A stretch of DNA of 64,000 nt, taken from contig JAKUNG010000011.1 of assembly GCA_022452285.1 (NCBI GenBank), forward strand, positions 1 through 64,000, given 5' to 3'. Source of the DNA: Terriglobia bacterium (lineage in GTDB: Bacteria; Acidobacteriota; Terriglobia; Versatilivoradales; Versatilivoraceae). The notes beneath the pieces are model-generated. The model made no database searches and had not been told where the DNA came from. It saw only the letters and a list, made by a program, of their open reading frames with translations. This document shows positions 1 through 8,258 of this stretch, one piece after another. The stretch's first letter is position 1; each line of letters opens with the position of its first letter. The position numbers were made by a program, and so were the translations under genes.

Positions 1-1
1 T

Positions 2-436
2 ATACTCAGAGAGGCAGCCCTAAGTTCCATTCCGGTTATTACCGTTCGTCCAATGTCAGTCCTCAGAATACCGGGCATCCTGGATACAGATTTTTGGGAA
101 CGGTACAAGCTTGAAGCATTCAATCTTTATCGAAAGGATTATAAGGAGTTAAGAGAACAAATTGAAATACTAGACAGTGTTATAGATCTTTTCTCTGAAA
201 CAAATCACACTTTAGTTATTGACCCACAAAGAGACTTTTTCGATAACGTTGACCTTCGCAATATTTCTACTATTCACAAATTATTTACCGATCATTGTCA
301 CTTCCACGTCAGTGGAAACATGCTACTTGCTAAATTCATTAAGAACGAGTTATTAAACGGGGGCTTCGTCAAGAAAATCAGCAACGATCCGTGGTCTCCT
401 AAGGGCACAAATACCGACATTTCTTCCACTCAGTAA
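2..436 (+). CDS. SGNH/GDSL-like hydrolase, C-terminal part (cut by window start)
   Basis: The reading frame is open to the left edge, so this is the 3' end of a larger gene; the ATG at 53 is probably internal because the residues before it (ILREAALSSIPVITVRP) read like protein. The visible 145 residues end with DHCHFHVSGNMLLAKFI, which looks like the Asp-x-x-His block near the end of SGNH/GDSL esterases, where those two residues complete the catalytic triad. The Ser-containing block would lie upstream, outside the window. It converges on the acyl carrier protein gene at 504-731. Substrate cannot be told; such hydrolases often act on acyl or acetyl esters of lipids and surface glycans. The family call rests on one motif, so confidence is moderate. 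Confidence 0.5.
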   Translation: MLREAALSSIPVITVRPMSVLRIPGILDTDFWERYKLEAFNLYRKDYKELREQIEILDSVIDLFSETNHTLVIDPQRDFFDNVDLRNISTIHKLFTDHCHFHVSGNMLLAKFIKNELLNGGFVKKISNDPWSPKGTNTDISSTQ

Positions 437-503
437 GTTACAGCCCAACTTCTGCATCAATTTCCTTTATCCTGACAATCAATTAGGCGATGTAATCGTT
501 GTG

Positions 504-731
504 TTAGGTTATCTTATTACTCAGAAGCTCCTTCACTGACTGAAAATCAATGATCCGGGTGGCCTCACTGGGAGAGAGGGTTATTTGAAATTCATCTTCT
601 AAGGCAAAGACCATCTGGAGATGGTTGAGTGAATTCCAGGATTCTAAATTTTGTCTGGAAGAATCTTCACTGATACTTTCAATTGAGACGGAAAAAACTT
701 CAGACATGATTTTTTTTATTTTATCGTCCAT
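504..731 (-). CDS. acyl carrier protein (phosphopantetheine-binding)
   Basis: A 75-residue acidic, helical protein of normal ACP length. The phosphopantetheine site is Ser34 in the context ESWNSLNHLQM, where the usual Asp-Ser-Leu is Asn-Ser-Leu; the WxSLNHL form is common in stand-alone ACPs of specialised pathways rather than the housekeeping AcpP. It is the last gene of an operon that also encodes E1alpha, E1beta and E2 subunits of a 2-oxoacid dehydrogenase, 47 nt after the E2 gene. The arrangement suggests that an acyl group made by the complex, or transferred by the E2-type acyltransferase, is loaded on this ACP; that is inference. Start ATG at 731 has only a weak ribosome binding site. 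Confidence 0.85.
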   Translation of the reverse strand: MDDKIKKIMSEVFSVSIESISEDSSRQNLESWNSLNHLQMVFALEDEFQITLSPSEATRIIDFQSVKELLSNKIT

Positions 732-778
732 TGTTTGGTTATTTGAAAAGCAAGGTCAAAAATAATAGAACCTTGTTT

Positions 779-1921
779 TTACTCCTCGCTATCTAAGAGA
801 TCCTTTTGATGATTTAGATTATCCGCAAAATCATTAAGAACTTTACTGGCTTGTATCGCATCTAAAAAACTGTGGTCAAAACTCAAACCCAAATTCAAGT
901 AACTTACCTTTGACAGCACACCCTCTCTATCTTCCAATTTAAATTGGATTTTTGGAATTGCTAAAGTAGCAGCCTGTCGAGGATGAACAATTGGGATAAA
1001 TCGAGTTATTTCTGTATGATCCATTGCTGAAACCATAAACGATGCTCCAGAAAGGTCTTCGAGAATTGGGTTTTTTCGCATGATGGACATACGGATTCTC
1101 ATCAGTTCTTCGGTGATTTCAGTGGGGTGAAGGGAACAAGCATTTTTAATTGTAGGTATAGAAACATAATTGTCCTGGTTTACAACCACGCCAATATTTA
1201 TATTCTTGTAGATTAGAATTTGATCGTTTTCTCTATAGGCATTAAATCTTTTATTTTGTTCGAGGGTTTTTGCCAACACACTTATCACCACTGAAAGAAA
1301 GGTGATTAATTTCCCCTTTTTTGCTTCATAGTTGGTGATCGTTTTAACGATCTCATCAAGTAAGACAATTCTTTCTACATATGACTGGGGTATAGTTCTA
1401 ATACTCTCTAGCATTAAAACCTTACCTGTTTTTCGCCCACCAGTCAGGTCAACATAACTCTCAATCTCAACATCATTGTTTTCAATGTGATCTTGACCTT
1501 CAAGCTGTTCTTTACCACTAAATTCTAGGACATCTTTTTCCTTTATAATGCCTTCAATATTCAAGAGGGACAAATCGATGCCAAGCTTCTCAGCCAGATT
1601 TCGAGCTTTCTTAGTGGCATTAAATTTTTCTTTTACTGTTTTTTTATCAGAATCTTGATGATTAAGCTGGACCTGCTTTTCTTTTTCTTTTTTTAATTGT
1701 TCAAAGTTATTGCCTATTAAGGCAATGGGTTTTGAAACAGGAATTTCTTCTTTGGGAGTCGCTAGCTGGACAATTTTTCCAGAAAAATCAGATTCTAAAT
1801 CCACGATAGCCTTCGACGTTTCTATTGAACAAATTACATCCCCTTTGGTTACACTAGCCCCTTCTTCCACTAACCACTTTACTAATGTAGCAACCGAGTC
1901 GTTAGCATTTAATTGTGGCAA
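779..1921 (-). CDS. 2-oxoacid dehydrogenase E2 (lipoyl acyltransferase)
   Basis: Dihydrolipoamide acyltransferase-type protein of 380 residues. Order: lipoyl domain (residues 1-70) with the lipoyl-lysine Lys37 in ETSKA, a charged linker, an E3-binding peripheral domain (about 102-134, KKARNLAEKLGIDLSLL), and the catalytic domain ending in FDHSFLDA with His350 and Asp354 of the HxxxD(G) motif; the usual Gly is Ala. It would transfer an acyl group from lipoyl to CoA or, given the neighbouring ACP gene, possibly to the ACP. The start given is TTG at 1921, but this cuts off the first strand of the lipoyl fold. The in-frame upstream residues IYTIK fit that strand, and the only start-like codons available are ATT/ATA/ATC (see findings). 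It lies 26 nt after the E1beta stop. Confidence 0.88.
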   Translation of the reverse strand: MPQLNANDSVATLVKWLVEEGASVTKGDVICSIETSKAIVDLESDFSGKIVQLATPKEEIPVSKPIALIGNNFEQLKKEKEKQVQLNHQDSDKKTVKEKFNATKKARNLAEKLGIDLSLLNIEGIIKEKDVLEFSGKEQLEGQDHIENNDVEIESYVDLTGGRKTGKVLMLESIRTIPQSYVERIVLLDEIVKTITNYEAKKGKLITFLSVVISVLAKTLEQNKRFNAYRENDQILIYKNINIGVVVNQDNYVSIPTIKNACSLHPTEITEELMRIRMSIMRKNPILEDLSGASFMVSAMDHTEITRFIPIVHPRQAATLAIPKIQFKLEDREGVLSKVSYLNLGLSFDHSFLDAIQASKVLNDFADNLNHQKDLLDSEE

Positions 1922-1947
1922 TTTTATTGTATAAATATTATTGCTGA

Positions 1948-2964
1948 TTATAGTAACCCTTTAATTGCACTTTCTATGTCACTTTGATTGGGAAGAAAAG
2001 ACCGTTCAAGTTCTTTAGAACTTGGAATAGGAAAATCCTTCGCTCCCACTCGGAAAATTGGTTTTTCCAAGTAATCAAAAACACGTTCAGAAATTTCACT
2101 AGCAACTTCAGCTCCATAACCACCAGTTTTGACACCCTCCTCTACAATAACTACCCTACCACTTTCTTTCACTGACTCTAAAAAATCTTGTATTGGAATT
2201 GGTTTAATTATTGATGGAATCAAAATTTCCACTTTTATTTCTTCTTCAATAAACAAATTTAAGGCTGCCTCAACTGCTAACAGTGTCACCCCACCATATG
2301 AGATTAAAGTGATGTCAGCCTTTTCTTCTTTTTCTACTTTAAGTGAAACAGTGGAAAAACTTTTGTTAGATTTATTAATTCTTTCAAAGAAAAAATTCCC
2401 TATCCTTCCAGTTGTGTCCACCGTTTTTAATTGCTCTGGATACAAAACCTTATTTTCTATAAATAAAGTGGGAATCCCCATTCCCAGAATAGTGGCTCGC
2501 AATAGTTCCCCAGGATTGTGATAACTAGAAGGTGCAACAATATTTATTCCAGGAACTGCTAAAAACAATGACTCTAAACTCTGACTGTGAGTTGGTCCAA
2601 ATCCTGCATAGCCTCCCATTGGAGTCCTAATCACTAAGGGAACTTTGAATTGTTCTCCGTACATCCAGTGAAACTTACTTGCACCGTTAATAATTTGATC
2701 AGCACATAAGCTTATAAAGTCACCAAACATAATTTCCAAAACAGGTTTAAATCCATTCATTGCCAACCCAGTCGCAAATCCTGTGATCCCAGCCTCACTA
2801 ATAGGAGTAGCCATCACTCTGCCAGGAAAGTTCGTTGACAATCCCTTAGTTACTTTAAACGCACCTCCATAGGGGTCAACTATATCTTGACCCAGAACCA
2901 AAACTGTCTCGTCCTCTTTCATTAGAGTATGAAGGGCAGCATTTAATGACTCAACATAGCGCAT
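1948..2964 (-). CDS. 2-oxoacid dehydrogenase E1 component, beta subunit
   Basis: The 338 residues match the pyruvate/acetoin/branched-chain dehydrogenase E1 beta family in length and motifs: VLVLGQDIVDPYGGAFKVTKGL near the N-terminus, PISEAGITG with the conserved Glu that activates thiamine diphosphate, GGYAGFGPTHSQS in the middle, and the C-terminal transketolase domain (VVIVEEGVKTGGYGAEVASEI). With the alpha subunit encoded just upstream it should decarboxylate a 2-oxoacid and hand the acyl group to the lipoyl domain of the E2. The substrate is not readable from sequence. It lies 32 nt downstream of E1alpha in the same operon. Start ATG at 2964. Confidence 0.93.
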   Translation of the reverse strand: MRYVESLNAALHTLMKEDETVLVLGQDIVDPYGGAFKVTKGLSTNFPGRVMATPISEAGITGFATGLAMNGFKPVLEIMFGDFISLCADQIINGASKFHWMYGEQFKVPLVIRTPMGGYAGFGPTHSQSLESLFLAVPGINIVAPSSYHNPGELLRATILGMGIPTLFIENKVLYPEQLKTVDTTGRIGNFFFERINKSNKSFSTVSLKVEKEEKADITLISYGGVTLLAVEAALNLFIEEEIKVEILIPSIIKPIPIQDFLESVKESGRVVIVEEGVKTGGYGAEVASEISERVFDYLEKPIFRVGAKDFPIPSSKELERSFLPNQSDIESAIKGLL

Positions 2965-2996
2965 GTTAAAACCAAATTCATTTCCTAAAATAATCT

Positions 2997-3884
2997 CTAA
3001 AATTGTTTTACTTTTTTCTCAGCATTTTGAAGTTCATTTTTCACTAGTTGCCTGATTTCATTAACTTCACTTTTCATTAAACGATGTTCTAAAATTTTTA
3101 ATGGATCCCTTTTTTTCCAATCCTCAACCTCGTCTAATGATCGACCATATTCTGTTGTACTGTGGGGTCCTAAACGATAGGTGTGAATCACTTCAACGTG
3201 AGGCTTCTCTCTCATTCTCATACCCTCTATAATGTCAAAAAATCTACTACTTAACTCTTCAACATCATTACTTTCCACCTCACCAAATGAAATATTAAAC
3301 CCACTTATCCGAGAAGAAAAATTCCCAGCAAAGTTATTTTTAATTGATGTTGACTGGGCGTATCTATTATTTTCTACTACTGTCAGTAAGGGAACATTCC
3401 AAAGAGACACAAGATTAAGAGTTTCATATAAGACTCCCTCGCCAAAAGTTCCATCACCAATAAAAACAACAACTATATTGCCACTACGTTTAAGTTTTTC
3501 AGCATGGGCCATCCCTGCAGCCACAGGGAATATATTCCCTTGAACCCCATTGCTATAAAAACCGTTCTTACACAGATGCTGGCTTCCGCCTCTCCCCTGA
3601 CATGGTCCTTCTTTTTTGCCCATAATCTCCGAGAGCAAACCAACAGAATCATTTGTTCTTGCAAGATAATGTCCATGACAACGATGATTACTTACTACTA
3701 AGTCCCCATCCTTTAGATGTTCTATAACAGAGACAGCACTCGCTTCCTGACCGATACAGGTATGTGTTGTTCCAAACAGCACGCCCTCCTTAAACAACTC
3801 CAAGAGCCGCTCTTCAAATTTCCTTATTAGCAATATTTTTCGATATAATTTTGATCGATTATGTACTTCTGGCTCTTTTAGCAT
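2997..3884 (-). CDS. 2-oxoacid dehydrogenase E1 component, alpha subunit
   Basis: This 295-residue protein has the thiamine diphosphate motif GDG (143-145) followed by NN at 172-173 (GDGTFGEGV ... VVENNRYA), and the GQGRGG-like loop (CQGRGGSQH, 95-103). It is slightly shorter than classical PDH E1alpha and closest in style to acetoin-dehydrogenase-type alpha subunits. It is the first gene of the E1alpha-E1beta-E2-ACP operon; no E3 (dihydrolipoyl dehydrogenase) gene is in the window, so E3 must come from elsewhere. The likely promoter lies at 3945-3972. The ACP in the operon argues for a biosynthetic role in making an unusual acyl starter rather than central metabolism; this is inference. Confidence 0.93.
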   Translation of the reverse strand: MLKEPEVHNRSKLYRKILLIRKFEERLLELFKEGVLFGTTHTCIGQEASAVSVIEHLKDGDLVVSNHRCHGHYLARTNDSVGLLSEIMGKKEGPCQGRGGSQHLCKNGFYSNGVQGNIFPVAAGMAHAEKLKRSGNIVVVFIGDGTFGEGVLYETLNLVSLWNVPLLTVVENNRYAQSTSIKNNFAGNFSSRISGFNISFGEVESNDVEELSSRFFDIIEGMRMREKPHVEVIHTYRLGPHSTTEYGRSLDEVEDWKKRDPLKILEHRLMKSEVNEIRQLVKNELQNAEKKVKQF

Positions 3885-3944
3885 TGTTTTACTTGTGACA
3901 GTTTTTCAGAAACATTAATAAGAAACTTTGATCAGCCAACATGC

Positions 3945-3972
3945 ATCATTTTAAACAGTTAGTTATTGTCAA
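3945..3972 (-). promoter_or_regulatory. candidate sigma70-type promoter of the E1-E2-ACP operon
   Basis: On the minus strand a perfect TTGACA (3972-3967) is followed after 16 nt by AATGAT (3950-3945), four of six matches to TATAAT. Transcription would start about 50 nt upstream of the E1alpha ATG. Seen by eye only. Confidence 0.35.
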
Positions 3973-3995
3973 GAAAACTCCTACTATAATGACCC

Positions 3996-5030
3996 TTATG
4001 ACTCCGGTAAATTAACTATTCTTTTAAAAAGGTAATGGCTAACCGCCCATTCTGTCCCTTTGTTAGTTTTCCATAATTCAGAGCAGGCCATAAAAAATAT
4101 CTTCCAATAAGACCACCACTTTATTACTTGGTTGGACCCATAAGTATAGCTAAAGATTTTTTTAATATCAGCTGAATGCCGCTTCATATTGTTTAACCAA
4201 GCTTCCGCAGTTCTATGATAGTGCATACCATTAACTTGCCATTGTTTCTCAATCTTTAAATCTTGATTGAAACATCCTAACAAATCCTTACTAGGCATCG
4301 TCCCCCCACTAAAAAAATGCCGACCTAACCAGTTAAAGGCACCCTCAATTTCAAAATGATAGGCATACTTCTTGTGAGTAAAAATGTGGACAAATAGTTT
4401 ACCGTCAATTTTCAGCCAGAGACTAATTCGTTGCATTAGTTCCTCATAATTTTTCATATGTTCAAACATCTCTACAGAAACTACTCTGTCAAACTGCCTA
4501 CTGATTCTAAATTTATTTATATCGCAGGTAACTACTGTGAGGTTCTTTAAATTTAATTCCCTCGATTGACCAACAATATATTCCCTTTGACGTCCTGAAT
4601 TAGAAACAGCTACTATCTTAGAATTAGGATAATTTTTAGCTATCCAAAGGCTAACTGCACCCCAACCACAACCCAACTCAAGTATTTCCTGACCATCCTG
4701 AATGTTCGCTCGTTTACACGTGAGCTCGAGCATACGAATCTCAGCATCATCAAGAGTATTGGTACCCAGTGGCCAATAACAGCAACTATACTTTAGGTTT
4801 TTTCCCAAGCAGAGTTTGAAAAATTCTGAGGGAACCTCATAATGCTGATTGTTAGCAAACTCAGTGTGAACAGCCACTGGCATTTGTTTTAATTCAGAGA
4901 TTAATTTGTCCTTAGAACCATTATGGAAGTTTTCTTTCTCGATTTTTATTCTATTACGAATGAGAGCACGAATTCCAAGACGTACAGCAAAATCAGGCAA
5001 TAGATTTTTTTCAAGTAAAGTATCTATCAT
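3996..5030 (-). CDS. SAM-dependent methyltransferase, cyclopropane-fatty-acid-synthase superfamily (second copy)
   Basis: A 344-residue class I methyltransferase. The SAM-binding motif is ILELGCGWGAVS (116-127), preceded by NQHYEVPSEFF, the counterpart of the HYDLGNEFF block of cyclopropane synthases, and by YSCCYWP. The N-terminus (LPDFAVRLGIRALIRNRI) resembles the coclaurine-N-methyltransferase-like branch of the superfamily rather than true Cfa. It shares little with the other methyltransferase in the same operon (6178-7467) outside the SAM core, so the two probably act on different positions or substrates. The ATG overlaps the stop of the DUF1295 gene (ATGA), indicating translational coupling. 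It is the last gene of the operon. The exact substrate is unknown; an unsaturated or modified acyl lipid is likely from context. Confidence 0.85.
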   Translation of the reverse strand: MIDTLLEKNLLPDFAVRLGIRALIRNRIKIEKENFHNGSKDKLISELKQMPVAVHTEFANNQHYEVPSEFFKLCLGKNLKYSCCYWPLGTNTLDDAEIRMLELTCKRANIQDGQEILELGCGWGAVSLWIAKNYPNSKIVAVSNSGRQREYIVGQSRELNLKNLTVVTCDINKFRISRQFDRVVSVEMFEHMKNYEELMQRISLWLKIDGKLFVHIFTHKKYAYHFEIEGAFNWLGRHFFSGGTMPSKDLLGCFNQDLKIEKQWQVNGMHYHRTAEAWLNNMKRHSADIKKIFSYTYGSNQVIKWWSYWKIFFMACSELWKTNKGTEWAVSHYLFKRIVNLPES

Positions 5031-5809
5031 GTTTTAATTTTCTTCCGAGGAAATGGAATAAAACATGAGGTTGTTTTCTGGTAGCGGTTATAGTTAGCCC
5101 CCTTAGACTTTAAGGACTGTGCTTCACTCGGCGGAACTCCAGTCACCTTGAGTAGAAGGAAAAGCATAGAAGCTGGACAATATATGCTCCACCAGGCACC
5201 AGAAGCAGTGGCAATTAAATAAAATCCAATCCAAATTATCCATTCGAAAAAGTAATTTGGATGCCTACAGTAATGCCAGAGTCCTAATTCACAAACTTCT
5301 TTTGATCCTACATTCTTTTTGAAGGAACTTAACTGCCAGTCAGCTCCACATTGACCTGCCAATGCAATGATCACAATACCTAAACCAACAATCTCAAGAG
5401 TGGCAATTTGATCGTTTTTATTCCAAGTAGGGACAGCAAAAATAACAGAGAAAAGCATTATTAACAGACCTTGAAAATAAAAAAATACTAATATTTTAAG
5501 GTTCTTTTCATTACCCCACTTTTTTTTCAATTCAATATATCGAGGATCTTCGCTGCCATTGTATCTCATCCATCGACCAGCAAGGTAGAATCCTAGTCGG
5601 CCAGACCATAAAGAGGTCAACACAGCTAAAGTCCATTGTCTAAAAGCATTACCTTCCCCCGTAAAAGCAAAGAAAATAGACAACGCTCCAAAGCTGAACC
5701 CCCACACAATATCCAAAATACTAATATTGTTGATTTTTCGACTTAGAAGATAGGTAAGATTGATAAGTACAAAAATAGTAGTCCATGCAATCAGTAGTTG
5801 TTTTATCAA
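5027..5809 (-). CDS. DUF1295 membrane protein (steroid 5-alpha-reductase-like fold)
   Basis: The 260 residues contain about seven hydrophobic segments. The C-terminal half carries the DUF1295 signature GLWHYCRHPNYFFEW, the same RHPNYF block found in steroid 5-alpha-reductase and isoprenylcysteine methyltransferase families, which are NAD(P)H- or SAM-using integral membrane enzymes. DUF1295 genes are repeatedly found beside cyclopropane-synthase-type methyltransferases. A reductive step on a modified fatty acyl chain in the inner membrane is the most reasonable guess. The gene sits between the DUF1475-like gene (12 nt upstream) and the second methyltransferase (4-nt overlap). Start ATG at 5809. 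Confidence 0.85.
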   Translation of the reverse strand: MIKQLLIAWTTIFVLINLTYLLSRKINNISILDIVWGFSFGALSIFFAFTGEGNAFRQWTLAVLTSLWSGRLGFYLAGRWMRYNGSEDPRYIELKKKWGNEKNLKILVFFYFQGLLIMLFSVIFAVPTWNKNDQIATLEIVGLGIVIIALAGQCGADWQLSSFKKNVGSKEVCELGLWHYCRHPNYFFEWIIWIGFYLIATASGAWWSIYCPASMLFLLLKVTGVPPSEAQSLKSKGANYNRYQKTTSCFIPFPRKKIKT

Positions 5810-5821
5810 CCCAAATACCTA

Positions 5822-6172
5822 TCAAGAAACGGATATACGAGAGTCTTTTTTTAATAGGAAATCTTCCAATGAAGCATTGAGTGGAAGCCTTATGACCTTG
5901 GTAATCGCATAAGTTGCCACCGCAATATTACCGAGGCAAAGGATCGCAACCAACCATGGAATACGAACTAACCAAGAATTTTCCTTATAAACTAGCCAAA
6001 GATAAAAAATTAAAAACCCCCAATAACAATCCAAAAGAGTAGCAACGTACCAAGGATGGCTTCCATGTACACGCAGATAATCAAACATATTTTGATAATT
6101 TCCGGCCCAAAAACATGCGACCGTCATTGTTACTGCTATAGTCAAAAAAAAGCACAGAAGAAAATTTCTCAT
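5822..6172 (-). CDS. DUF1475-like small membrane protein
   Basis: A 116-residue protein with an N-terminal hydrophobic segment and two more around residues 42-62 and 70-92. The stretch PWYVATLLDCYWGFL ... YKENSWLVRIPW resembles DUF1475 proteins, which in plants are longer and have unknown function. It lies tightly between the 440-codon methyltransferase frame (5 nt away) and DUF1295, so it is part of the lipid operon. No catalytic motif is visible; it could be a membrane anchor or an accessory of the DUF1295 enzyme. Confidence 0.7.
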   Translation of the reverse strand: MRNFLLCFFLTIAVTMTVACFWAGNYQNMFDYLRVHGSHPWYVATLLDCYWGFLIFYLWLVYKENSWLVRIPWLVAILCLGNIAVATYAITKVIRLPLNASLEDFLLKKDSRISVS

Positions 6173-6177
6173 ATTTT

Positions 6178-7467
6178 TTATCCAATCAAGGTTAGGTTGT
6201 TCGGTTTTGTATAAACTGCTTGAACAACACCGATATTTCTCATGCTGAAATCAGCCTGACAACAGCAAAGGTAGTAATTCCACTTGCGGATGAATGCTTC
6301 TTCAAATCCCAGTGTCCGGATTTCAGGCAGTGATCCATTAAATCGCTTTCTCCATTCTTGTAAAGTTTGAACATACGACTCACTAAACTCTTCCCAAGAA
6401 TGTAAAAAGAGATCCCCCGTCTTTTTCATGGCCTGAGCAATTCGATATTGAGATAGGAGTAAGGAACCGGGAAAGACATGTTTTTGAATCCAGTCTGTTC
6501 CTTTTCTCATTTCGTCATAACGTGAATCAGGACAGGTAATACATTGGATACCTAGTAATCCGTCACTCTTCAAAAGACGGTTACACTGTTTAAAATAATT
6601 TGCTAAATACTTGTCTCCTACTGCCTCCACCATTTCAATGGAGACAATCTTATCAAAAGTACCTTTTATTAATCGGTAGTCCTCAAAGAGAATTTTAACT
6701 ATTCCTGAAAGACCCGTATCAAGAATGCTTTTCCTCGTGTATTGAAACTGTTCTTTAGAATTAGTGACAGCAGTAATACGACAACCATACTTCTTAGCAG
6801 CATATATAACAAAACCACCCCATCCACAGCCAATCTCCAATATATGATCGTTTTCACTAATTCTAAGTTTCTTACAAAGTAATTCATATTTATCGATCTG
6901 AGCCTCAGTGAGACTCTTTTTTTTATTGTCGAAGTATCCAGATGAATATGTCATCGTTTCATCCAGAAAAAGTTTGAAAAACTCATTACCGAGATCATAG
7001 TGATCATGGATATTTTTTCGACTGATTTTCAGATTGTTTGGCCGTAGGAGGTATCCAATGCGATTAATAAAACTAAGGCAGTTAATTGCCCAAGAAGGGC
7101 TTTTTGAACCAGACATTGAAGGAGAGTCATTGATATTAAGAATAAACCAAGAAATTACGGCAGAAATATCATTGGTATCCCAATCTCCGTCTACATAGGA
7201 CTCACCAAGTCCTATGTCACCATAGAAAACACATTTTCTGAAAAATTGGTTTGAATGGATTTTTACTTTTACTGCCTCTGATGTGTGGCTACTACCATAT
7301 ATTTTTTGAGTGCCCTCGGGCAGAGTCATCACTAACTGCCCTTTTTTCATTTTAGTTAGTGCTTGATGTACTAATCTTCGGAAGATTCGATCAAGGTAAG
7401 ACAGTCTGATCACTGCCTTATTGTTTTGTTCTTCAGTTGTTGTTACTTTTTTTTTATTCATTTGCAT
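6178..7467 (-). CDS. cfa: cyclopropane-fatty-acyl-phospholipid synthase-type methyltransferase
   Basis: Of about 429 residues, close to Cfa length. It has the acyl-lipid block HYDLGNEFFKLFLDETMTYS, the SAM motif ILEIGCGWGGFVIYAA, and SIEMVEAVGDKY, all typical of Cfa. True Cfa adds a methylene group from SAM to the double bond of membrane phospholipid acyl chains; relatives make methyl or methylene branches. An in-frame TTG at 7500 would give a longer form overlapping DUF1365, but the ATG at 7467 (or 7461) comes directly after the DUF1365 stop and fits a coupled operon better. The C-terminal residues (YYLCCCQADFSMRNIGVVQAVYTKP) match the usual Cfa ending. The neighbours DUF1365 and FAD oxidoreductase are the standard partners of cfa in many proteobacteria. 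Confidence 0.88.
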   Translation of the reverse strand: MQMNKKKVTTTEEQNNKAVIRLSYLDRIFRRLVHQALTKMKKGQLVMTLPEGTQKIYGSSHTSEAVKVKIHSNQFFRKCVFYGDIGLGESYVDGDWDTNDISAVISWFILNINDSPSMSGSKSPSWAINCLSFINRIGYLLRPNNLKISRKNIHDHYDLGNEFFKLFLDETMTYSSGYFDNKKKSLTEAQIDKYELLCKKLRISENDHILEIGCGWGGFVIYAAKKYGCRITAVTNSKEQFQYTRKSILDTGLSGIVKILFEDYRLIKGTFDKIVSIEMVEAVGDKYLANYFKQCNRLLKSDGLLGIQCITCPDSRYDEMRKGTDWIQKHVFPGSLLLSQYRIAQAMKKTGDLFLHSWEEFSESYVQTLQEWRKRFNGSLPEIRTLGFEEAFIRKWNYYLCCCQADFSMRNIGVVQAVYTKPNNLTLIG

Positions 7468-7472
7468 GACAT

Positions 7473-8258
7473 TCAGGTTTTCGTTTTTGAAGTTCGACAA
7501 AGATTTTTCTGTAGCTCAGGGTTGTTTCCCTTAGGATAGTACTTAAGACCTTTTAAATAGAGCAGAGCAGCATTCCAGTGAATAAGCATAATAACCTTCA
7601 GGGTGATTAAAGGGTATTTTATGGTATACCAACTCAATTTGCCATTTGACAATGGAGATGCAGAGCCAGTAAGGGAACTAGTCAGAATTTTTTTCTCACC
7701 TTGGTATTCGTCTATATGTATATCTAATTGCCCTCCAGGTAGACCAAAATCAAACTCAAACTCTAATTCAAGACTAGAAAATGGGGACACATAAAAATAT
7801 TTTGGAATGCGAAGTTGAAATCTGCCATCCTTAAAATCAGTCAAGATATATGGCTTCATTTCTCGAAAAGTATTGCTCACCTCTGCAATGGCACAAATAG
7901 GTTCTCCCTTCCTACTGAAGATAAAATAAAACGAAACTGGATTAAAAATGTACCCTAAAACCCTTGGTAAGGTAACTAATTGAACCTTGCAACTATTATG
8001 CAAGGCCACACCATTTTTTCGGGCATAGTCCAAGATTTTTTTCTTAATAGTTTGGTCATTCTTAGCTAAGTGGTCATAGTCATAGAAAGAATACAAGTTG
8101 AATTGGTTATATCCAAAAAGAAGCATCTTTTTAGCTAATACATCCAGTTCATCCAGATCGACACAAAACATAAAAACTTTGTAAACGAAATAATGTTTTT
8201 TAGGACTGATCCGATGATGCATTACTTTACAATCATAAAGTAGAGAAGTTAATTCCAC
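7473..8258 (-). CDS. DUF1365 family protein
   Basis: DUF1365 proteins are about 250 residues long and almost always encoded between an FAD oxidoreductase and a cfa-type methyltransferase, exactly as here. Visible signatures are KVMHHRISPKKHYFVYKVFMFCVDLDEL near the start (given in part), LGYIFNPVSFYF in the middle, and EVSNTFREMKPYIL. The start is decided by the ribosome binding site: GTG at 8258 has GAGGAG (8270-8265) six bases upstream, while the longer GTG at 8285 has none. With this start the gene overlaps the oxidoreductase stop by ten bases. Biochemical role unproven; a part in unusual fatty acid formation is inferred from conserved synteny. Confidence 0.88.
   Translation of the reverse strand: MELTSLLYDCKVMHHRISPKKHYFVYKVFMFCVDLDELDVLAKKMLLFGYNQFNLYSFYDYDHLAKNDQTIKKKILDYARKNGVALHNSCKVQLVTLPRVLGYIFNPVSFYFIFSRKGEPICAIAEVSNTFREMKPYILTDFKDGRFQLRIPKYFYVSPFSSLELEFEFDFGLPGGQLDIHIDEYQGEKKILTSSLTGSASPLSNGKLSWYTIKYPLITLKVIMLIHWNAALLYLKGLKYYPKGNNPELQKNLCRTSKTKT

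Noticed and set aside
53-436. The ATG at 53 as the start of a complete 127-residue gene
   Set aside because: The frame stays open to the window edge and the preceding residues read as protein, so it is more likely the end of a longer gene.
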